Notes: a model not told the origin generated them from the sequence alone. Counted from the first letter of the stretch, positions 1-9,267 are shown. The stretch: 64,000 nt of DNA from an uncultured Pelagibacteraceae bacterium (GCA_902587755.1 CACIMN010000003.1:62001-126000); one strand, 5' to 3'. Translations and numbers: made by a program.

Positions 1-791
1 CCTCTCATACCCACACATGCACCAACCGGATCAAGTGATGTATCAACTGCTTTTACACATATTTTTGCTCTACTTCCAGGATCTCTCGAGGAAGATTTAA
101 TTTCTATTAATCCATCATAAATTTCTGGAACCTCCTGAACAAAAAGTTTTTCCATAAATTTAGGATGAGCTCTAGATAAGAATATTTGTTGTCCTCTTGG
201 CTCTCGTCTTACATCAAAGCAATAAGCTTTAATTCTATCTCCAGCTTTAATATTTTCACGAGGAATTAACTCATTTTTTTGAATTATTGCCTCTGTTCTA
301 CCTAAGTCAACTATCACATTTCCAAATTCTAATCTTTTTACAATACCACTTAATATTGTATCTTTTTTGTCTATGAAATCATTAAATTGTCTCTCTCTCT
401 CTGCTTCTCTCACATTAAAACTAATTACTTGCTTTGCGGTTTGCGCAGCTATTCTTCCAAAATCAAATGAAGGAAGTGGTTGCAATACTTCATCGCCAAT
501 AGATTTATCTTTGTTTGTTTCATTTAAAATTATAGCATCCTCTAATTTTATCTGAGTATTTGTATTTTCAGGATTTTCAGCGATGACTAGTTTTCTAAAG
601 AGCTCAATATCTCCACTGTCTCTATTGATAGAAACTTTAATTTCATTTTCTTGACCAAATTTAGATTTAGCAGCTTTTGCAATACCAGTTTCCATTGAAC
701 TTATAATAAGTTCTTTATCAATAGATTTTTCTAAAGCCACAGCTTCAGCAATTCTTAATAATTCGAGTTTATCTGCTCTTTTGTTTAACAT
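1..791 (-). CDS. nusA: Transcription termination/antitermination factor NusA (3' part off the window)
   Basis: NusA binds RNA polymerase and nascent RNA and modulates pausing, intrinsic termination and antitermination. Translating the minus strand from the ATG at 789-791 gives a protein starting MLNKRADKLELLRIAEAVA, with the NusA N-terminal domain followed by an S1 region (VIVDLGRTEAII) and the start of the KH region (FLSRAHPKF, DPVGACVGMR). About 263 residues are visible and the gene runs off the left edge. It lies about 100 bases downstream of metK. In many alphaproteobacteria rimP precedes nusA; no rimP is present here. A terminator-like hairpin sits 14 bases before the start codon. The identity is certain; the gene is partial only because of the window edge. 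Confidence 0.96.
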   Translation of the reverse strand, partial: MLNKRADKLELLRIAEAVALEKSIDKELIISSMETGIAKAAKSKFGQENEIKVSINRDSGDIELFRKLVIAENPENTNTQIKLEDAIILNETNKDKSIGDEVLQPLPSFDFGRIAAQTAKQVISFNVREAERERQFNDFIDKKDTILSGIVKRLEFGNVIVDLGRTEAIIQKNELIPRENIKAGDRIKAYCFDVRREPRGQQIFLSRAHPKFMEKLFVQEVPEIYDGLIEIKSSSRDPGSRAKICVKAVDTSLDPVGACVGMR

Positions 792-805
792 AATTTTATC
801 TGCTC

Positions 806-833
806 AAAAAAAAAATGGGCTAATGCCCATTTT
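806..833 (-). terminator. Intrinsic terminator-like hairpin just before nusA
   Basis: AAAATGGGC (812-820) and GCCCATTTT (825-833) form a perfect 9-bp stem with a TAAT loop. Read on the minus strand the stem is followed by an uninterrupted T run (811-806). It can terminate transcripts from metK, but it ends only 14 bases before the nusA ATG, so it could equally act as an attenuator in the nusA leader. Confidence 0.75.
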
Positions 834-856
834 GTAAATTCAATAATGTTGATGGA

Positions 857-884
857 AATATAGTAAAGTTTTTTTTTAATTCAA
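857..884 (-). promoter_or_regulatory. Candidate sigma70-type promoter for nusA
   Basis: On the minus strand, TTGAAT (884-879) and TATATT (862-857) are separated by 16 bases. They match the -35 and -10 hexamers at 4/6 and 5/6. The predicted transcript would start near 850 and run through the hairpin at 833-806 before reaching the nusA start codon at 791. This rests on motif reading only, and such motifs are common in A+T-rich DNA. Confidence 0.4.
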
Positions 885-893
885 CAGAAACTA

Positions 894-2060
894 TTAAGAA
901 AAAACACTAATTTTATCTATTTTTTCCCACGAAAATGAACCGTTTTCTTCAGCAGCTCTACCAAAATGACCATAAGCTGCTGTTTTTTCATATATAGGTT
1001 TATTTAGTTTCAACATTTCTCTAATACCTCTGGGGCTTAAATCAAAATTTTCTTTAATTTTTTCTACAACAAATTTATTTTTATCTAAATCATTGTCAAA
1101 TAAATCAACATAAATTGACAAAGGCTTTGATACACCAATTGCATAAGCTAATTGAATTAAACATTTTTCAGAAATTTTTGAAGCTACTATATTTTTGGCA
1201 ATATATCTTGCTGCGTAAGCTGCTGATCTATCAACTTTGGTTGGGTCCTTTCCTGAGAAAGCTCCACCACCATGCGGTGCAGCTCCACCATAAGTATCTA
1301 CAATAATTTTTCTACCTGTGAGACCACAATCTCCATCAGGGCCACCAATCACAAAATTTCCTGTCGGATTTACATAAAATTCATCTTCATCAAAACCCTT
1401 TAGAAAATTTTCAGGAATAGATTTAAGCATGTAAGGCCTTAATAAATCTCTAACTTGTGCTTGATTAACATCAGGTGAATGTTGTGATGATATAACGACT
1501 GATTTGACTTTTGAAGGTTTTCCATCAATATATTCAAAAGTAACTTGGCTTTTTGAGTCTGGTTCTATATTTTTTAATTTTCCAGATTTTCTGTCCTCAG
1601 CCATCAATCTTAAAATTTTATGTGAATAGTGAATTGGTGCTGGCATCAACACATCTGTTTCATTGCAAGCATAACCAAACATTATACCCTGGTCTCCAGC
1701 CCCTTCATCTTTATTACCTGATGAATCTACTCCCATAGCAATATCAGTTGATTGAGAGTGTAAATGACTTTCAATTTTTGTGGCTTCTTTCCAAGTAAAT
1801 CCATCTTGGTCATAACCAATATCTTTTATACAATTTCTTACTTTTTCAATTAATTCATTTTGTTTAATTTCAGGTCCTCTTACTTCACCAGCTAAAACAA
1901 CTTTATTTGTTGTAGTTAATGTTTCACAGGCAACTCTTGAATGTGGATCTCCAGAAATAAAACTATCAACAACCATATCTGAAATCCTATCTGACACTTT
2001 ATCCGGATGGCCTTCTGATACAGACTCACTTGTGAAAAGATAATTTTTTAAATTACTCAT
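894..2060 (-). CDS. metK: S-adenosylmethionine synthase
   Basis: This enzyme makes S-adenosylmethionine from methionine and ATP in the cytoplasm, supplying methyl groups to, among others, RsmG and RsmI encoded in this window. The 388-residue length is normal. Visible signatures are the N-terminal [12 protein letters not shown] segment, [12 protein letters not shown] (the conserved hexapeptide region) and the glycine-rich [16 protein letters not shown] loop. The start overlaps the end of lnt by 8 bases, suggesting translational coupling. In related genomes a small HTH regulator often lies between lnt and metK, and trmB and rimP follow metK; none of these is present here. Confidence 0.98.
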   Translation of the reverse strand: MSNLKNYLFTSESVSEGHPDKVSDRISDMVVDSFISGDPHSRVACETLTTTNKVVLAGEVRGPEIKQNELIEKVRNCIKDIGYDQDGFTWKEATKIESHLHSQSTDIAMGVDSSGNKDEGAGDQGIMFGYACNETDVLMPAPIHYSHKILRLMAEDRKSGKLKNIEPDSKSQVTFEYIDGKPSKVKSVVISSQHSPDVNQAQVRDLLRPYMLKSIPENFLKGFDEDEFYVNPTGNFVIGGPDGDCGLTGRKIIVDTYGGAAPHGGGAFSGKDPTKVDRSAAYAARYIAKNIVASKISEKCLIQLAYAIGVSKPLSIYVDLFDNDLDKNKFVVEKIKENFDLSPRGIREMLKLNKPIYEKTAAYGHFGRAAEENGSFSWEKIDKISVFS

Positions 2061-3597
2061 TTCTAAGTTTATTAAATGAAAATATTAAAAAAATATACAA
2101 CAAAATTATGAATCCAAAAATTTTATTTCCAAATTTTGCAAACAGAGTCATATCTATTTTTCTTGACTCACTTAAATCTATGTAACCAGATTTATGTATT
2201 TCAACTTTTTGCTCAATAATTCCCATTGGGTTAATTATTGCTGTTACCCCATTATTTGCAGATCTTAAAACATATTTACCGCTCTCTATCGCTCTAAAGA
2301 CACTATGAGTAAAATGTTGCTCTGGGCCAATTGATTTACCAAACCAACCGTCTTCAGAAATATTTACAACATAATCAAAGTTACTATTTGCAAAAATTTT
2401 ACCAGAATAAATTATTTCATAACAAATGAGAGGCAATATTTTTACAGAAAAATTATTATATTTCAGATCTATTATTTTTCTTGTTTCACCTTTTGAATAT
2501 GATTGGTAGTTCTTAGTAATTGTTTTTAAGCCAATTCTTTTTAATAATTTTTCAAAAGGTAGAAATTCACCAAAAGGTACTAGATTAATTTTGTTATACG
2601 AATTTATTATATTTAGATTATGATCAAAAACAGATAACGAATTATAATATTTAATTGTTTTATTTTCCTCTCCTTTGCTGTTAATTCCAATTACTAACAA
2701 ATGATTTTGGTTAAATTTATTTTCAAATAACCATTTGTATTCTTTTAGCTGATCTTGTGAAACACCTGGGATTATACCTTCTGGCCAAACAAAAATTATT
2801 TTTTCATTTTTTTTATGTGAGCTGATTTCAATTAACTCTTCTATTGTTTTTATAGGATCAATATTGTCATAAAATCTATCTATACTTATATTTGAACTTA
2901 TAATTCTTATTTTATAATCAAGTTTTTTTACCTCTTGATTATTAAATTTTTGTAAATTTTGTAAACCAAGTACATAAAATGAAATTGTTGTAATAAGAAA
3001 TGCAACACAAACACTGATATCTTTTTTATTATCTCTTAAAATAAATATTGAAGGACTTGTAAATAATGAAATACAGAAAAGATTAAAGCTGTAAGTTCCT
3101 ATAATTGATGTAATATTTAAAATTTCGATTTGATTTGAGAAACTATAAGCAATTAAATTCCAAGGAAAACCAGTTAATATTGATCCTCTTAGAAATTCTA
3201 CTATTCCAAATATTAGCGAAAAAAGAAAAAATGAACTCAAATTTTTATTTGGTCTTAAAATCGCAAATAAGTAAGAAATTAAAGCATAAAATAAAGCCAA
3301 AAAACTAGGTATTAAAACTATTGAAAAAGGTATTAAAAACTTAAAGTTTTGATCAAAAGTTAATGATATATAGATCCAATATAAATTACTTACAAAATAA
3401 CCAAACCCAAATAACCAACCATAAAGAAAAAATATTTTTTTGTTTTTATAAGACTCAATTTTTTTTATTAAAAATATATAAAATAAACTAAATGTTAAAA
3501 AATTTATTACGACATAATTGAATGGTGGTAAACTTAAAGAAGTAAGTACTCCTAATAAGAATAAAAAAATTAATTCAATATAAAATTTATTTTTCAA
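2053..3597 (-). CDS. lnt: Apolipoprotein N-acyltransferase
   Basis: Lnt is an inner-membrane enzyme that adds the third acyl chain to the N-terminal cysteine of lipoproteins. The 514 residues show several hydrophobic helices over the first ~200 residues, then a carbon-nitrogen hydrolase domain. The catalytic triad can be read as Glu in WPEG, Lys in [11 protein letters not shown] and Cys in PLICYE. A final C-terminal membrane segment ([13 protein letters not shown]) is present. The gene abuts ybeY (1-base gap) and overlaps metK. The transporter-associated corC/tlyC gene usually found between ybeY and lnt is missing. Substrates are likely to include the lipoproteins encoded at 14736, 28759 and 31889. 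Confidence 0.95.
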   Translation of the reverse strand: MKNKFYIELIFLFLLGVLTSLSLPPFNYVVINFLTFSLFYIFLIKKIESYKNKKIFFLYGWLFGFGYFVSNLYWIYISLTFDQNFKFLIPFSIVLIPSFLALFYALISYLFAILRPNKNLSSFFLFSLIFGIVEFLRGSILTGFPWNLIAYSFSNQIEILNITSIIGTYSFNLFCISLFTSPSIFILRDNKKDISVCVAFLITTISFYVLGLQNLQKFNNQEVKKLDYKIRIISSNISIDRFYDNIDPIKTIEELIEISSHKKNEKIIFVWPEGIIPGVSQDQLKEYKWLFENKFNQNHLLVIGINSKGEENKTIKYYNSLSVFDHNLNIINSYNKINLVPFGEFLPFEKLLKRIGLKTITKNYQSYSKGETRKIIDLKYNNFSVKILPLICYEIIYSGKIFANSNFDYVVNISEDGWFGKSIGPEQHFTHSVFRAIESGKYVLRSANNGVTAIINPMGIIEQKVEIHKSGYIDLSESRKIDMTLFAKFGNKIFGFIILLYIFLIFSFNKLRNE

Positions 3598-3598
3598 T

Positions 3599-4060
3599 TT
3601 AATATAATTTTGATTTTACAGCTTTAAATAATAGATTTTCCTCTTTTAACATTTTGGAATAATCTTTATTTTTTTTATGATCAAAACCTAAAAGATGAAG
3701 AAAACCATGTATGAATATTTTTGTAACTTTTTTTTTAAATGATTTTAAATCTTGTGATCTTGGTTTATCTAGATAATTATAGCTGATGATAATATCTCCA
3801 AGATAGGTATTTTTTGAAATTTTTATTTTTTCATCTAAGGGAAAAGATAAAATATCTGTAGATTTATTTTTTTTTCTAAAGATTTTATTTAATTTTTTAA
3901 TATTCTTATTATTTGAAAGTAATAGTGTAAAGGTTACTTTTTTATTCAAAAATTTGTATTTTTTTGGAAAAGCTTTACATATATTCTCAAAAAAAATATC
4001 CTTATTTTTAAGCCTTTTTGACCAAGCCTTCTCCTCAGAGAAGACATTAATACTAATCAT
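3599..4060 (-). CDS. ybeY: Endoribonuclease YbeY (rRNA maturation)
   Basis: YbeY is a zinc-dependent single-strand endoribonuclease needed for 16S rRNA 3' processing and ribosome quality control. The metal-binding signature HGFLHLLGFDH (H-x3-H-x5-H) is intact near residues 118-128. The central segment with STDILSFPLDE and YLGDIIIS is also typical. At 153 residues it is of normal size. Its start overlaps the end of phoH by 8 bases, the standard phoH-ybeY pairing. Confidence 0.95.
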   Translation of the reverse strand: MISINVFSEEKAWSKRLKNKDIFFENICKAFPKKYKFLNKKVTFTLLLSNNKNIKKLNKIFRKKNKSTDILSFPLDEKIKISKNTYLGDIIISYNYLDKPRSQDLKSFKKKVTKIFIHGFLHLLGFDHKKNKDYSKMLKEENLLFKAVKSKLY

Positions 4061-5048
4061 TATTTGAGTATGCTTTAACTATTTTAGAAACTAGTGGATG
4101 TCTAACTACATCTGAATGATCAAAATCAACTATTGATATTTCCTTTAAATGTCCAAGCAACTCTTTTGATCGGACTAATCCTGAAATGTTTTTATTTGGT
4201 AAATCAATTTGAGAAGGATCTCCATTAACAACTATTTTTGAATTTTCTCCAATACGTGTTAAAAACATTTTAATTTGGGTATCCGTGGCATTTTGTGCTT
4301 CGTCTAAAATTGCAAAAGAATTTTTAAGAGTTCTACCTCTCATAAAAGCCAAAGGTGCAATCTCTATATCTCCAATCTCAATCATTCTCTGTATTTTTTC
4401 AAAGTCGAAGAGATCATATAATGAGTCATATAAAGGTCTTAGATAAGGATCTACTTTTTCCTTCATATCACCAGGTAAAAACCCTAAACGTTCCCCTGCT
4501 TCTACAGCTGGTCTTGAAAGAATAATTCTCTCAATCTTTTTTTCTAAAAGCATAGTTAAACCTACGGCTACTGCCAAAAAAGTTTTTCCTGTTCCTGCTG
4601 GTCCTGCTGAAATTATAATATCACTCTCCCTCAGAGCTCTCACATAGCTTTTTTGCTTTTCAGATCTAGGAATTATAGATTTTTTGGGAGTTTTTATAAT
4701 ATCTGTAACGTTATTATTTTTTACTTTTTCATTAATCATAAAGTTATCAACTGATGAAAATATATCTTTATTCTCTATAGTTCCATTATTAATAAACTGA
4801 TTAGCCAAAAATTGAATAGCGTTTTTAATTTTTTCATTCTCTTCAGGTGTTGATTTAATTAAAATTGAATTTCCCCTTGAGTATAAGCTGCAATTTGTAA
4901 TTTTTTCTAATTCTTGTAAGTTTTTATTAAATTCCCCAACAACACCCATTAACAAGTTATTATCATGAAATATAACACTTAAAGAATTGTTATCTGAATA
5001 AACAAATTTCAAAGACTGATCGATATTTTTTTTATTTATTTCACTCAA
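4053..5048 (-). CDS. PhoH-like ATPase (YbeZ type)
   Basis: A cytoplasmic P-loop ATPase of the PhoH family, generally encoded next to ybeY and thought to act with it in RNA metabolism. The 331 residues contain an N-terminal RNA-binding-like region (about 1-110), then Walker A GPAGTGKT, the LSRPAVEAGERLGFLPG segment, Walker B with AILDEAQN, and a VVNGDPSQIDLP sensor motif. It lies 3 bases downstream of miaB and overlaps ybeY, so the three are probably co-transcribed. Confidence 0.93.
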   Translation of the reverse strand: MSEINKKNIDQSLKFVYSDNNSLSVIFHDNNLLMGVVGEFNKNLQELEKITNCSLYSRGNSILIKSTPEENEKIKNAIQFLANQFINNGTIENKDIFSSVDNFMINEKVKNNNVTDIIKTPKKSIIPRSEKQKSYVRALRESDIIISAGPAGTGKTFLAVAVGLTMLLEKKIERIILSRPAVEAGERLGFLPGDMKEKVDPYLRPLYDSLYDLFDFEKIQRMIEIGDIEIAPLAFMRGRTLKNSFAILDEAQNATDTQIKMFLTRIGENSKIVVNGDPSQIDLPNKNISGLVRSKELLGHLKEISIVDFDHSDVVRHPLVSKIVKAYSNND

Positions 5049-5051
5049 GAT

Positions 5052-6380
5052 CTATGCCACCTTCTGACCCGAATTTGTTATAATCTCACCAAATAAAGTG
5101 TTTCTATTACTGTTTTTAATTCTTACTTGCACTATTTTTCCGATGTCAGTCTTTTTACCATTAAAAATTACAGATGTCATATACTCAGATCTACCAAAAG
5201 CTTTGTTTTTATCATCAGTTAAATTTTCAACTAAAACATCAATAATTTTTCCCTCCAATGATTTGTTCATTTTAATTTGATTTTCAGATAAAATATTTTG
5301 AATTTTTTCTAATCTTTCTATAGAGATTTTTTTTTCAATTAATTCATAATTTTCAGCTGCTGTTCCAGGTCTTGGGCTAAAAATAAAAGAAAAAGAATTA
5401 ATAAATTTAACTTTTTTAATTAAGTCAAAAGTATCTTTAAAATCCTGATCTTCCTCACCGGGATAACCTATTATAAAATCACTTGAAAATTCTATCTTAG
5501 GATTAATTTCTTTTAATCCATCAAAAGTTCTTAAATATTGTTCAATAGTATGTTTTCTATTCATTGACTTTAAAATTTTATTGGATCCACTTTGAACAGG
5601 TAAATGCACAAGAGGCATTAGCTTTTTAGAAGTTTTATATACTTCAAGTAAATCCTCTGTCATATCCCTTGGATGAGATGTTGTATATCTAACCCTTTTA
5701 ATTTCAGATAATTTTTCAATATTTAAAATTAAATCTGATAATCTATATCCTGCATTATTATAAGCATTCACATTCTGACCCAATAAAATTATTTCTTTTG
5801 CACCATTGTCCGCTAGATACTTTGCTTCATCTAAAATTTGTTCAAATGGTCGAGAATATTCAGGACCCCTTGTATATGGGACTACACAAAAATGACAAAA
5901 CTTATCACATCCCTCTTGAATGGTTAAAAAGGAGGAAACTTTTCCAGCTTCATTTTTTATTTTACTTAAATATTTAAATTTAGAAACTGCATCAAACTCT
6001 GTCTCTTCTATCTTTTTCTTTTTTTCAGTATAATTTAAAATTGTATCATTAATTTTATGATAAGCTTGAGGACCAATAACTAAATCTATATAAGGTTCTC
6101 TTTTAAGCATTTCCTGATTTTCTGCTTGAGCTACACACCCTGAAATTATCACCAATGGCTTTTTTTTTGATCTAAAAATTTTTTTTACTCTACCTATTTC
6201 GTGATAAACTTTTTCTTTTGCCTTATCTCTTATGTGGCATGTGTTCAAAAGATAACAGTTTGCTTCCTCATATTTCTCTGTTTTTTCATAACCAATTTTT
6301 TTAACTGAATCATATATTCTATTAGAATCATACTCATTCATTTGACATCCAAAAGTTTTAATAAATATTTTTTGATTCAT
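5052..6380 (-). CDS. miaB: tRNA-2-methylthio-N6-dimethylallyladenosine synthase MiaB
   Basis: A radical-SAM methylthiotransferase that converts i6A37 to ms2i6A37 in tRNAs reading UNN codons. The N-terminal UPF0004 domain carries its three cluster cysteines in FGCQMN, NTCHIRDKA and SGCVAQ. The radical-SAM cluster motif is CDKFCHFC (C-x3-C-x2-C), followed by VPYTRGPE. A C-terminal TRAM domain is present. At 442 residues the length is normal. It is tightly packed between fur (2-base gap) and phoH. The presence of IRDKA and of the TRAM domain favours MiaB over RimO or MtaB. Confidence 0.96.
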   Translation of the reverse strand: MNQKIFIKTFGCQMNEYDSNRIYDSVKKIGYEKTEKYEEANCYLLNTCHIRDKAKEKVYHEIGRVKKIFRSKKKPLVIISGCVAQAENQEMLKREPYIDLVIGPQAYHKINDTILNYTEKKKKIEETEFDAVSKFKYLSKIKNEAGKVSSFLTIQEGCDKFCHFCVVPYTRGPEYSRPFEQILDEAKYLADNGAKEIILLGQNVNAYNNAGYRLSDLILNIEKLSEIKRVRYTTSHPRDMTEDLLEVYKTSKKLMPLVHLPVQSGSNKILKSMNRKHTIEQYLRTFDGLKEINPKIEFSSDFIIGYPGEEDQDFKDTFDLIKKVKFINSFSFIFSPRPGTAAENYELIEKKISIERLEKIQNILSENQIKMNKSLEGKIIDVLVENLTDDKNKAFGRSEYMTSVIFNGKKTDIGKIVQVRIKNSNRNTLFGEIITNSGQKVA

Positions 6381-6382
6381 AA

Positions 6383-6796
6383 TTATTGGGAATTTTTCTT
6401 TACCCCATATAATTCTAATTTATGGTCTACTAATTTGTATCCATATTTTTCTGCAACTTTTTTTTGCAGTTTTTCAATTTCTTCGTCTACGAATTCTATA
6501 ATTTCACCAGTTTTCACATCTATTAAATGATCGTGATGACCTTCATTAAGCTCCTCATATCTTGCTTTTCCACCTTTAAACTCATGCTTTGTTAATATTC
6601 CAGATTCTTCAAATAATTTTACCGTTCTATAAACAGTTGCAATACTAATTTTTGGATCGATTTTAGATACTCTATTATAAAGCTCATCCACATCAGGATG
6701 ATCACTAGACTCTGACATTACCTGTGCAATCACTCTTCTTTGATCAGTTAATTTAACACCTTTTGCTAAACATTTTTGTTCTATTGTTTCTGACAT
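6383..6796 (-). CDS. fur: Fur-family metalloregulator
   Basis: A 137-residue ferric-uptake-regulator-type repressor with an N-terminal winged helix (TDQRRVIAQVM, ISIATVYRTVKLFEESGIL) and a C-terminal metal-binding/dimerisation domain (EGHHDHLIDVKTGEIIEF). The C-terminal CxxC zinc site found in many Fur proteins is absent, as in a number of alphaproteobacterial Fur/Mur proteins, so iron versus manganese sensing cannot be decided. The Irr-type HHH motif is not seen. It lies between tsaB and miaB; a rimI gene usually sits at this junction but is not present. Confidence 0.93.
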   Translation of the reverse strand: MSETIEQKCLAKGVKLTDQRRVIAQVMSESSDHPDVDELYNRVSKIDPKISIATVYRTVKLFEESGILTKHEFKGGKARYEELNEGHHDHLIDVKTGEIIEFVDEEIEKLQKKVAEKYGYKLVDHKLELYGVKKNSQ

Positions 6797-6805
6797 AAAA
6801 TAATT

Positions 6806-7192
6806 TTAACTTAAATAAATAGGGTTAATCAAATTTTTTTTAATATTAAATTTATCACACAAATCAGGGATATTTTCGTATTTTATGTCTTTTTCACCTT
6901 TAAAATCTTTAATGCTATAACAATAGTAATCAATATTATTAGTTAATTTAAATGCTTTTACTATAGAAAGTGAATTCCTTATTCCCGCAAAGCTTCCAGG
7001 CCCTCTATTTAAATAAATTGTATTAATGTCTTTCAAGTTTAAATGATAAGAATTTAAAAAATCATTAATAATCAAAGTTAATTTTTCATAATTAATTTTA
7101 GTATTCTCTTTAGTAATATTATAAATATCATTACTAGTAATGATCATTAAAAAAATTTTTTCACTGGTTACATCAATAATTAGTTTATTCAT
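6806..7192 (-). CDS. tsaB: Short TsaB-like protein (t6A37 tRNA modification subunit)
   Basis: TsaB is the scaffold partner of TsaD in threonylcarbamoyl-adenosine (t6A37) synthesis. The start at 7192 gives a 128-residue protein beginning MNKLIIDVTSEKIFL, followed by the signature NRGPGSFAGIRNSLSIVKAF. Typical TsaB is about 200-230 residues. Here the second half is almost gone, yet the protein ends in PIYLS, which resembles the usual TsaB C-terminal PxYLR tail, suggesting internal shortening rather than simple truncation. An in-frame upstream TTG at 7243 exists, but the domain begins at the ATG. The 5' end overlaps the opposite-strand deacetylase gene by 53 bases. Confidence 0.8.
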   Translation of the reverse strand: MNKLIIDVTSEKIFLMIITSNDIYNITKENTKINYEKLTLIINDFLNSYHLNLKDINTIYLNRGPGSFAGIRNSLSIVKAFKLTNNIDYYCYSIKDFKGEKDIKYENIPDLCDKFNIKKNLINPIYLS

Positions 7193-8201
7193 AATTATTT
7201 TATTTTCTAATGTCAGTTCTAAATCAGATGAAAATAATATCAAATACTATTCTAAAGATGAAGGAATTCTATCAATAATGTATCATCGTTTTAATGAGAA
7301 TAGGTACCCTTCAACCAATATTAAAATGGATATGTTTGAGAAACATATAAATATAATAAAAAAATCAAATTTAAATTTTCTCAATCCAAATAATTTTGCA
7401 GAAAAATTTAACATGCCAAAATCAGAAAAAGAAATTCTTATAACTATCGATGATGCCTTTAAATCTTTTTATACTGAAGCATGGCCCTATCTAAAAGAAA
7501 ACAAAATTCCTTTTATTTTATTTGTTTCAACTGAACCAGTGGGAAAAACAGGTTACATGACTTGGGATCAAATTAAAGAGGTTGAAAGTTATAGTTTTGC
7601 AAATATAGGACACCATTCGCATAGTCATGAATATCTTATAGATGTAAGTAATGAAGAGTTTATTTTAGATATTGAAACAGCTAATAAAATTTTTTTAAGT
7701 GAACTTGGTTATATCCCTAACCTTTTCTCATATCCTTTTGGTGAATACTCTAAATTTATGAAAGATTACATATCAAAAAATTTCAAATTCGGATTTGGTC
7801 AACATTCAGGTGTAATTGATTTAAATAAAGATAAGTTTGAATTACCAAGATTTCCTATTAATGAGAAGTATGGTGAATTAAAGAGATTTGAATCAATCAT
7901 AAATTATTTTCCATTAGAATATGAAAAAATTTTTCCTGAGGAAAAACAACTATTCAAAGATACAAATCCCCCTAGATTTAAAGTTGATTTTTTTAAAGAG
8001 CAAAAAAATTTAGAGAACATAAATTGTTATTCTAATGAAGGTGATGTTTGGGAAAAATCAAAAACAAAATTTTTGAATAACTCTCTAACAATTGAATTTA
8101 GAGAACCATTTAAACCTAGGAGAGGAAGGATAAATTGTTCTCTTAATGACAATGGTAAATGGAGATGGTTTGGTGTTCAATTTCCTATAAAAAAAAACTA
8201 A
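7140..8201 (+). CDS. Exported polysaccharide deacetylase-family protein
   Basis: A NodB-fold (carbohydrate esterase 4-like) protein. An N-terminal hydrophobic signal or anchor segment (about residues 8-24) is followed by ILSIMYHRF, the catalytic-type motif ILITIDDAFKSF (metal-binding TxDDx), the histidine motif IGHHSHSHEYL and FSYPFGEYS. The ~60-residue C-terminal extension containing NCYSNEGDVW, RRGRINCSL and WRWFGVQF lies outside the NodB core. Substrate unknown; N- or O-deacetylation of an envelope or capsular glycan is an inference. The start at 7140 is preferred because later ATGs would remove the signal segment. The 3' end overlaps the Bax-like gene by 4 bases. Confidence 0.85.
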   Translation: MIIKKIFSLVTSIISLFIIILFSNVSSKSDENNIKYYSKDEGILSIMYHRFNENRYPSTNIKMDMFEKHINIIKKSNLNFLNPNNFAEKFNMPKSEKEILITIDDAFKSFYTEAWPYLKENKIPFILFVSTEPVGKTGYMTWDQIKEVESYSFANIGHHSHSHEYLIDVSNEEFILDIETANKIFLSELGYIPNLFSYPFGEYSKFMKDYISKNFKFGFGQHSGVIDLNKDKFELPRFPINEKYGELKRFESIINYFPLEYEKIFPEEKQLFKDTNPPRFKVDFFKEQKNLENINCYSNEGDVWEKSKTKFLNNSLTIEFREPFKPRRGRINCSLNDNGKWRWFGVQFPIKKN

Positions 8202-9262
8202 ATTAAACTTTCTAAATCTTTACTTGAGGGTAAGAGTCTCGCTTCATCAAAATCTTTTAAGCTATTTTGTTCAATAATTTTCTGCAAAACTTCAATATAC
8301 TGATTACCCGTTTCAGCATACTTATCTAAATGGCTGGATAAAATTATACTATCTAGAGCTTTATTTTGATTTCTAAGTTCTGTTCTTGCTTTTCTCAAAT
8401 TTTTATAAGTCGAGTGAGTGTTAAGATTTCTCAAATATGCTCTTACAGACAACTGCAAGCTATGGAATTTCATAACCTTATGATCTTTGCCTTCATCAGC
8501 ATTTTTAGGCTTTAATCCTTCTCCAGACCAGGTCCATTGTCCAAATAAAGCGTTTCCTTTTAATGCAAATCTCGAAGTCCCCCAACCCGTCTCTTTAGCT
8601 GCTTGTGCTATAGCCAAAGAAACTGGTATCTCATCCATTCTTATTTTTAGTGTAGATAAATCGTTTTGTCTTACACCATATTGTTTATATTTTTTTTCTA
8701 ACCATTTTTTCTCAATTTCAGTGTTGCTATTTTTACTTAGAATAGCGAAAAGTCTTTTTCTATCAATTCTGATTTTATTGTTCTCTTTGATAATCAAAGG
8801 TAAAACAATTTTTATAAACATTTCCTTTCTTTTTTTGGTATTTGCAATATTTTTAATTTCATTTGGTAATAACCCAATATCTATCGGTTTGACTAATTTT
8901 GAATCTCTTACATCTTTCAAATTATAATTTAAATCCTTAAATAATGAATCAATCTCTGATGTTGTGTATCTAACCAGATTTATTTCAGAATTATTTTCCT
9001 CTAAAATATCATACAACAAATCTCTCTCATCACTTTCCAGAGCAGAGTCCTCCTCAATTATATTATCTCTATTTAATGTGTCATCTAAAATATTTTTAGA
9101 ATTATTAGTAAATTCTTTTTTGTTAAAATTTTTTTCTGTAAAACTGATAATTATTGGTGTCACATAAAAAAATGAAATTACAATAAAAGAACTAAGTATA
9201 AATCTTGAAACTAAATTAAAACTTTTGTTTTTTATAAAGCCAGATTTCTTAAATTTTTTCAT
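8198..9262 (-). CDS. Bax-like glucosaminidase-domain protein
   Basis: A membrane-anchored protein of 354 residues with a single N-terminal transmembrane helix (about residues 20-42), a poorly conserved linker, and a C-terminal mannosyl-glycoprotein endo-beta-N-acetylglucosaminidase-type domain. Key sequences are SLAIAQAAKETGWGTSRFA, with the catalytic Glu in the KETGWG segment, then GNALFGQWTW and LSVRAYLRNLNTH. This is the arrangement of the Bax family, predicted to cleave peptidoglycan glycan strands in the periplasm. It is followed 5 bases further on by nfu-type gene coding in the same direction. Confidence 0.85.
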   Translation of the reverse strand: MKKFKKSGFIKNKSFNLVSRFILSSFIVISFFYVTPIIISFTEKNFNKKEFTNNSKNILDDTLNRDNIIEEDSALESDERDLLYDILEENNSEINLVRYTTSEIDSLFKDLNYNLKDVRDSKLVKPIDIGLLPNEIKNIANTKKRKEMFIKIVLPLIIKENNKIRIDRKRLFAILSKNSNTEIEKKWLEKKYKQYGVRQNDLSTLKIRMDEIPVSLAIAQAAKETGWGTSRFALKGNALFGQWTWSGEGLKPKNADEGKDHKVMKFHSLQLSVRAYLRNLNTHSTYKNLRKARTELRNQNKALDSIILSSHLDKYAETGNQYIEVLQKIIEQNSLKDFDEARLLPSSKDLESLI

Positions 9263-9267
9263 AATTA

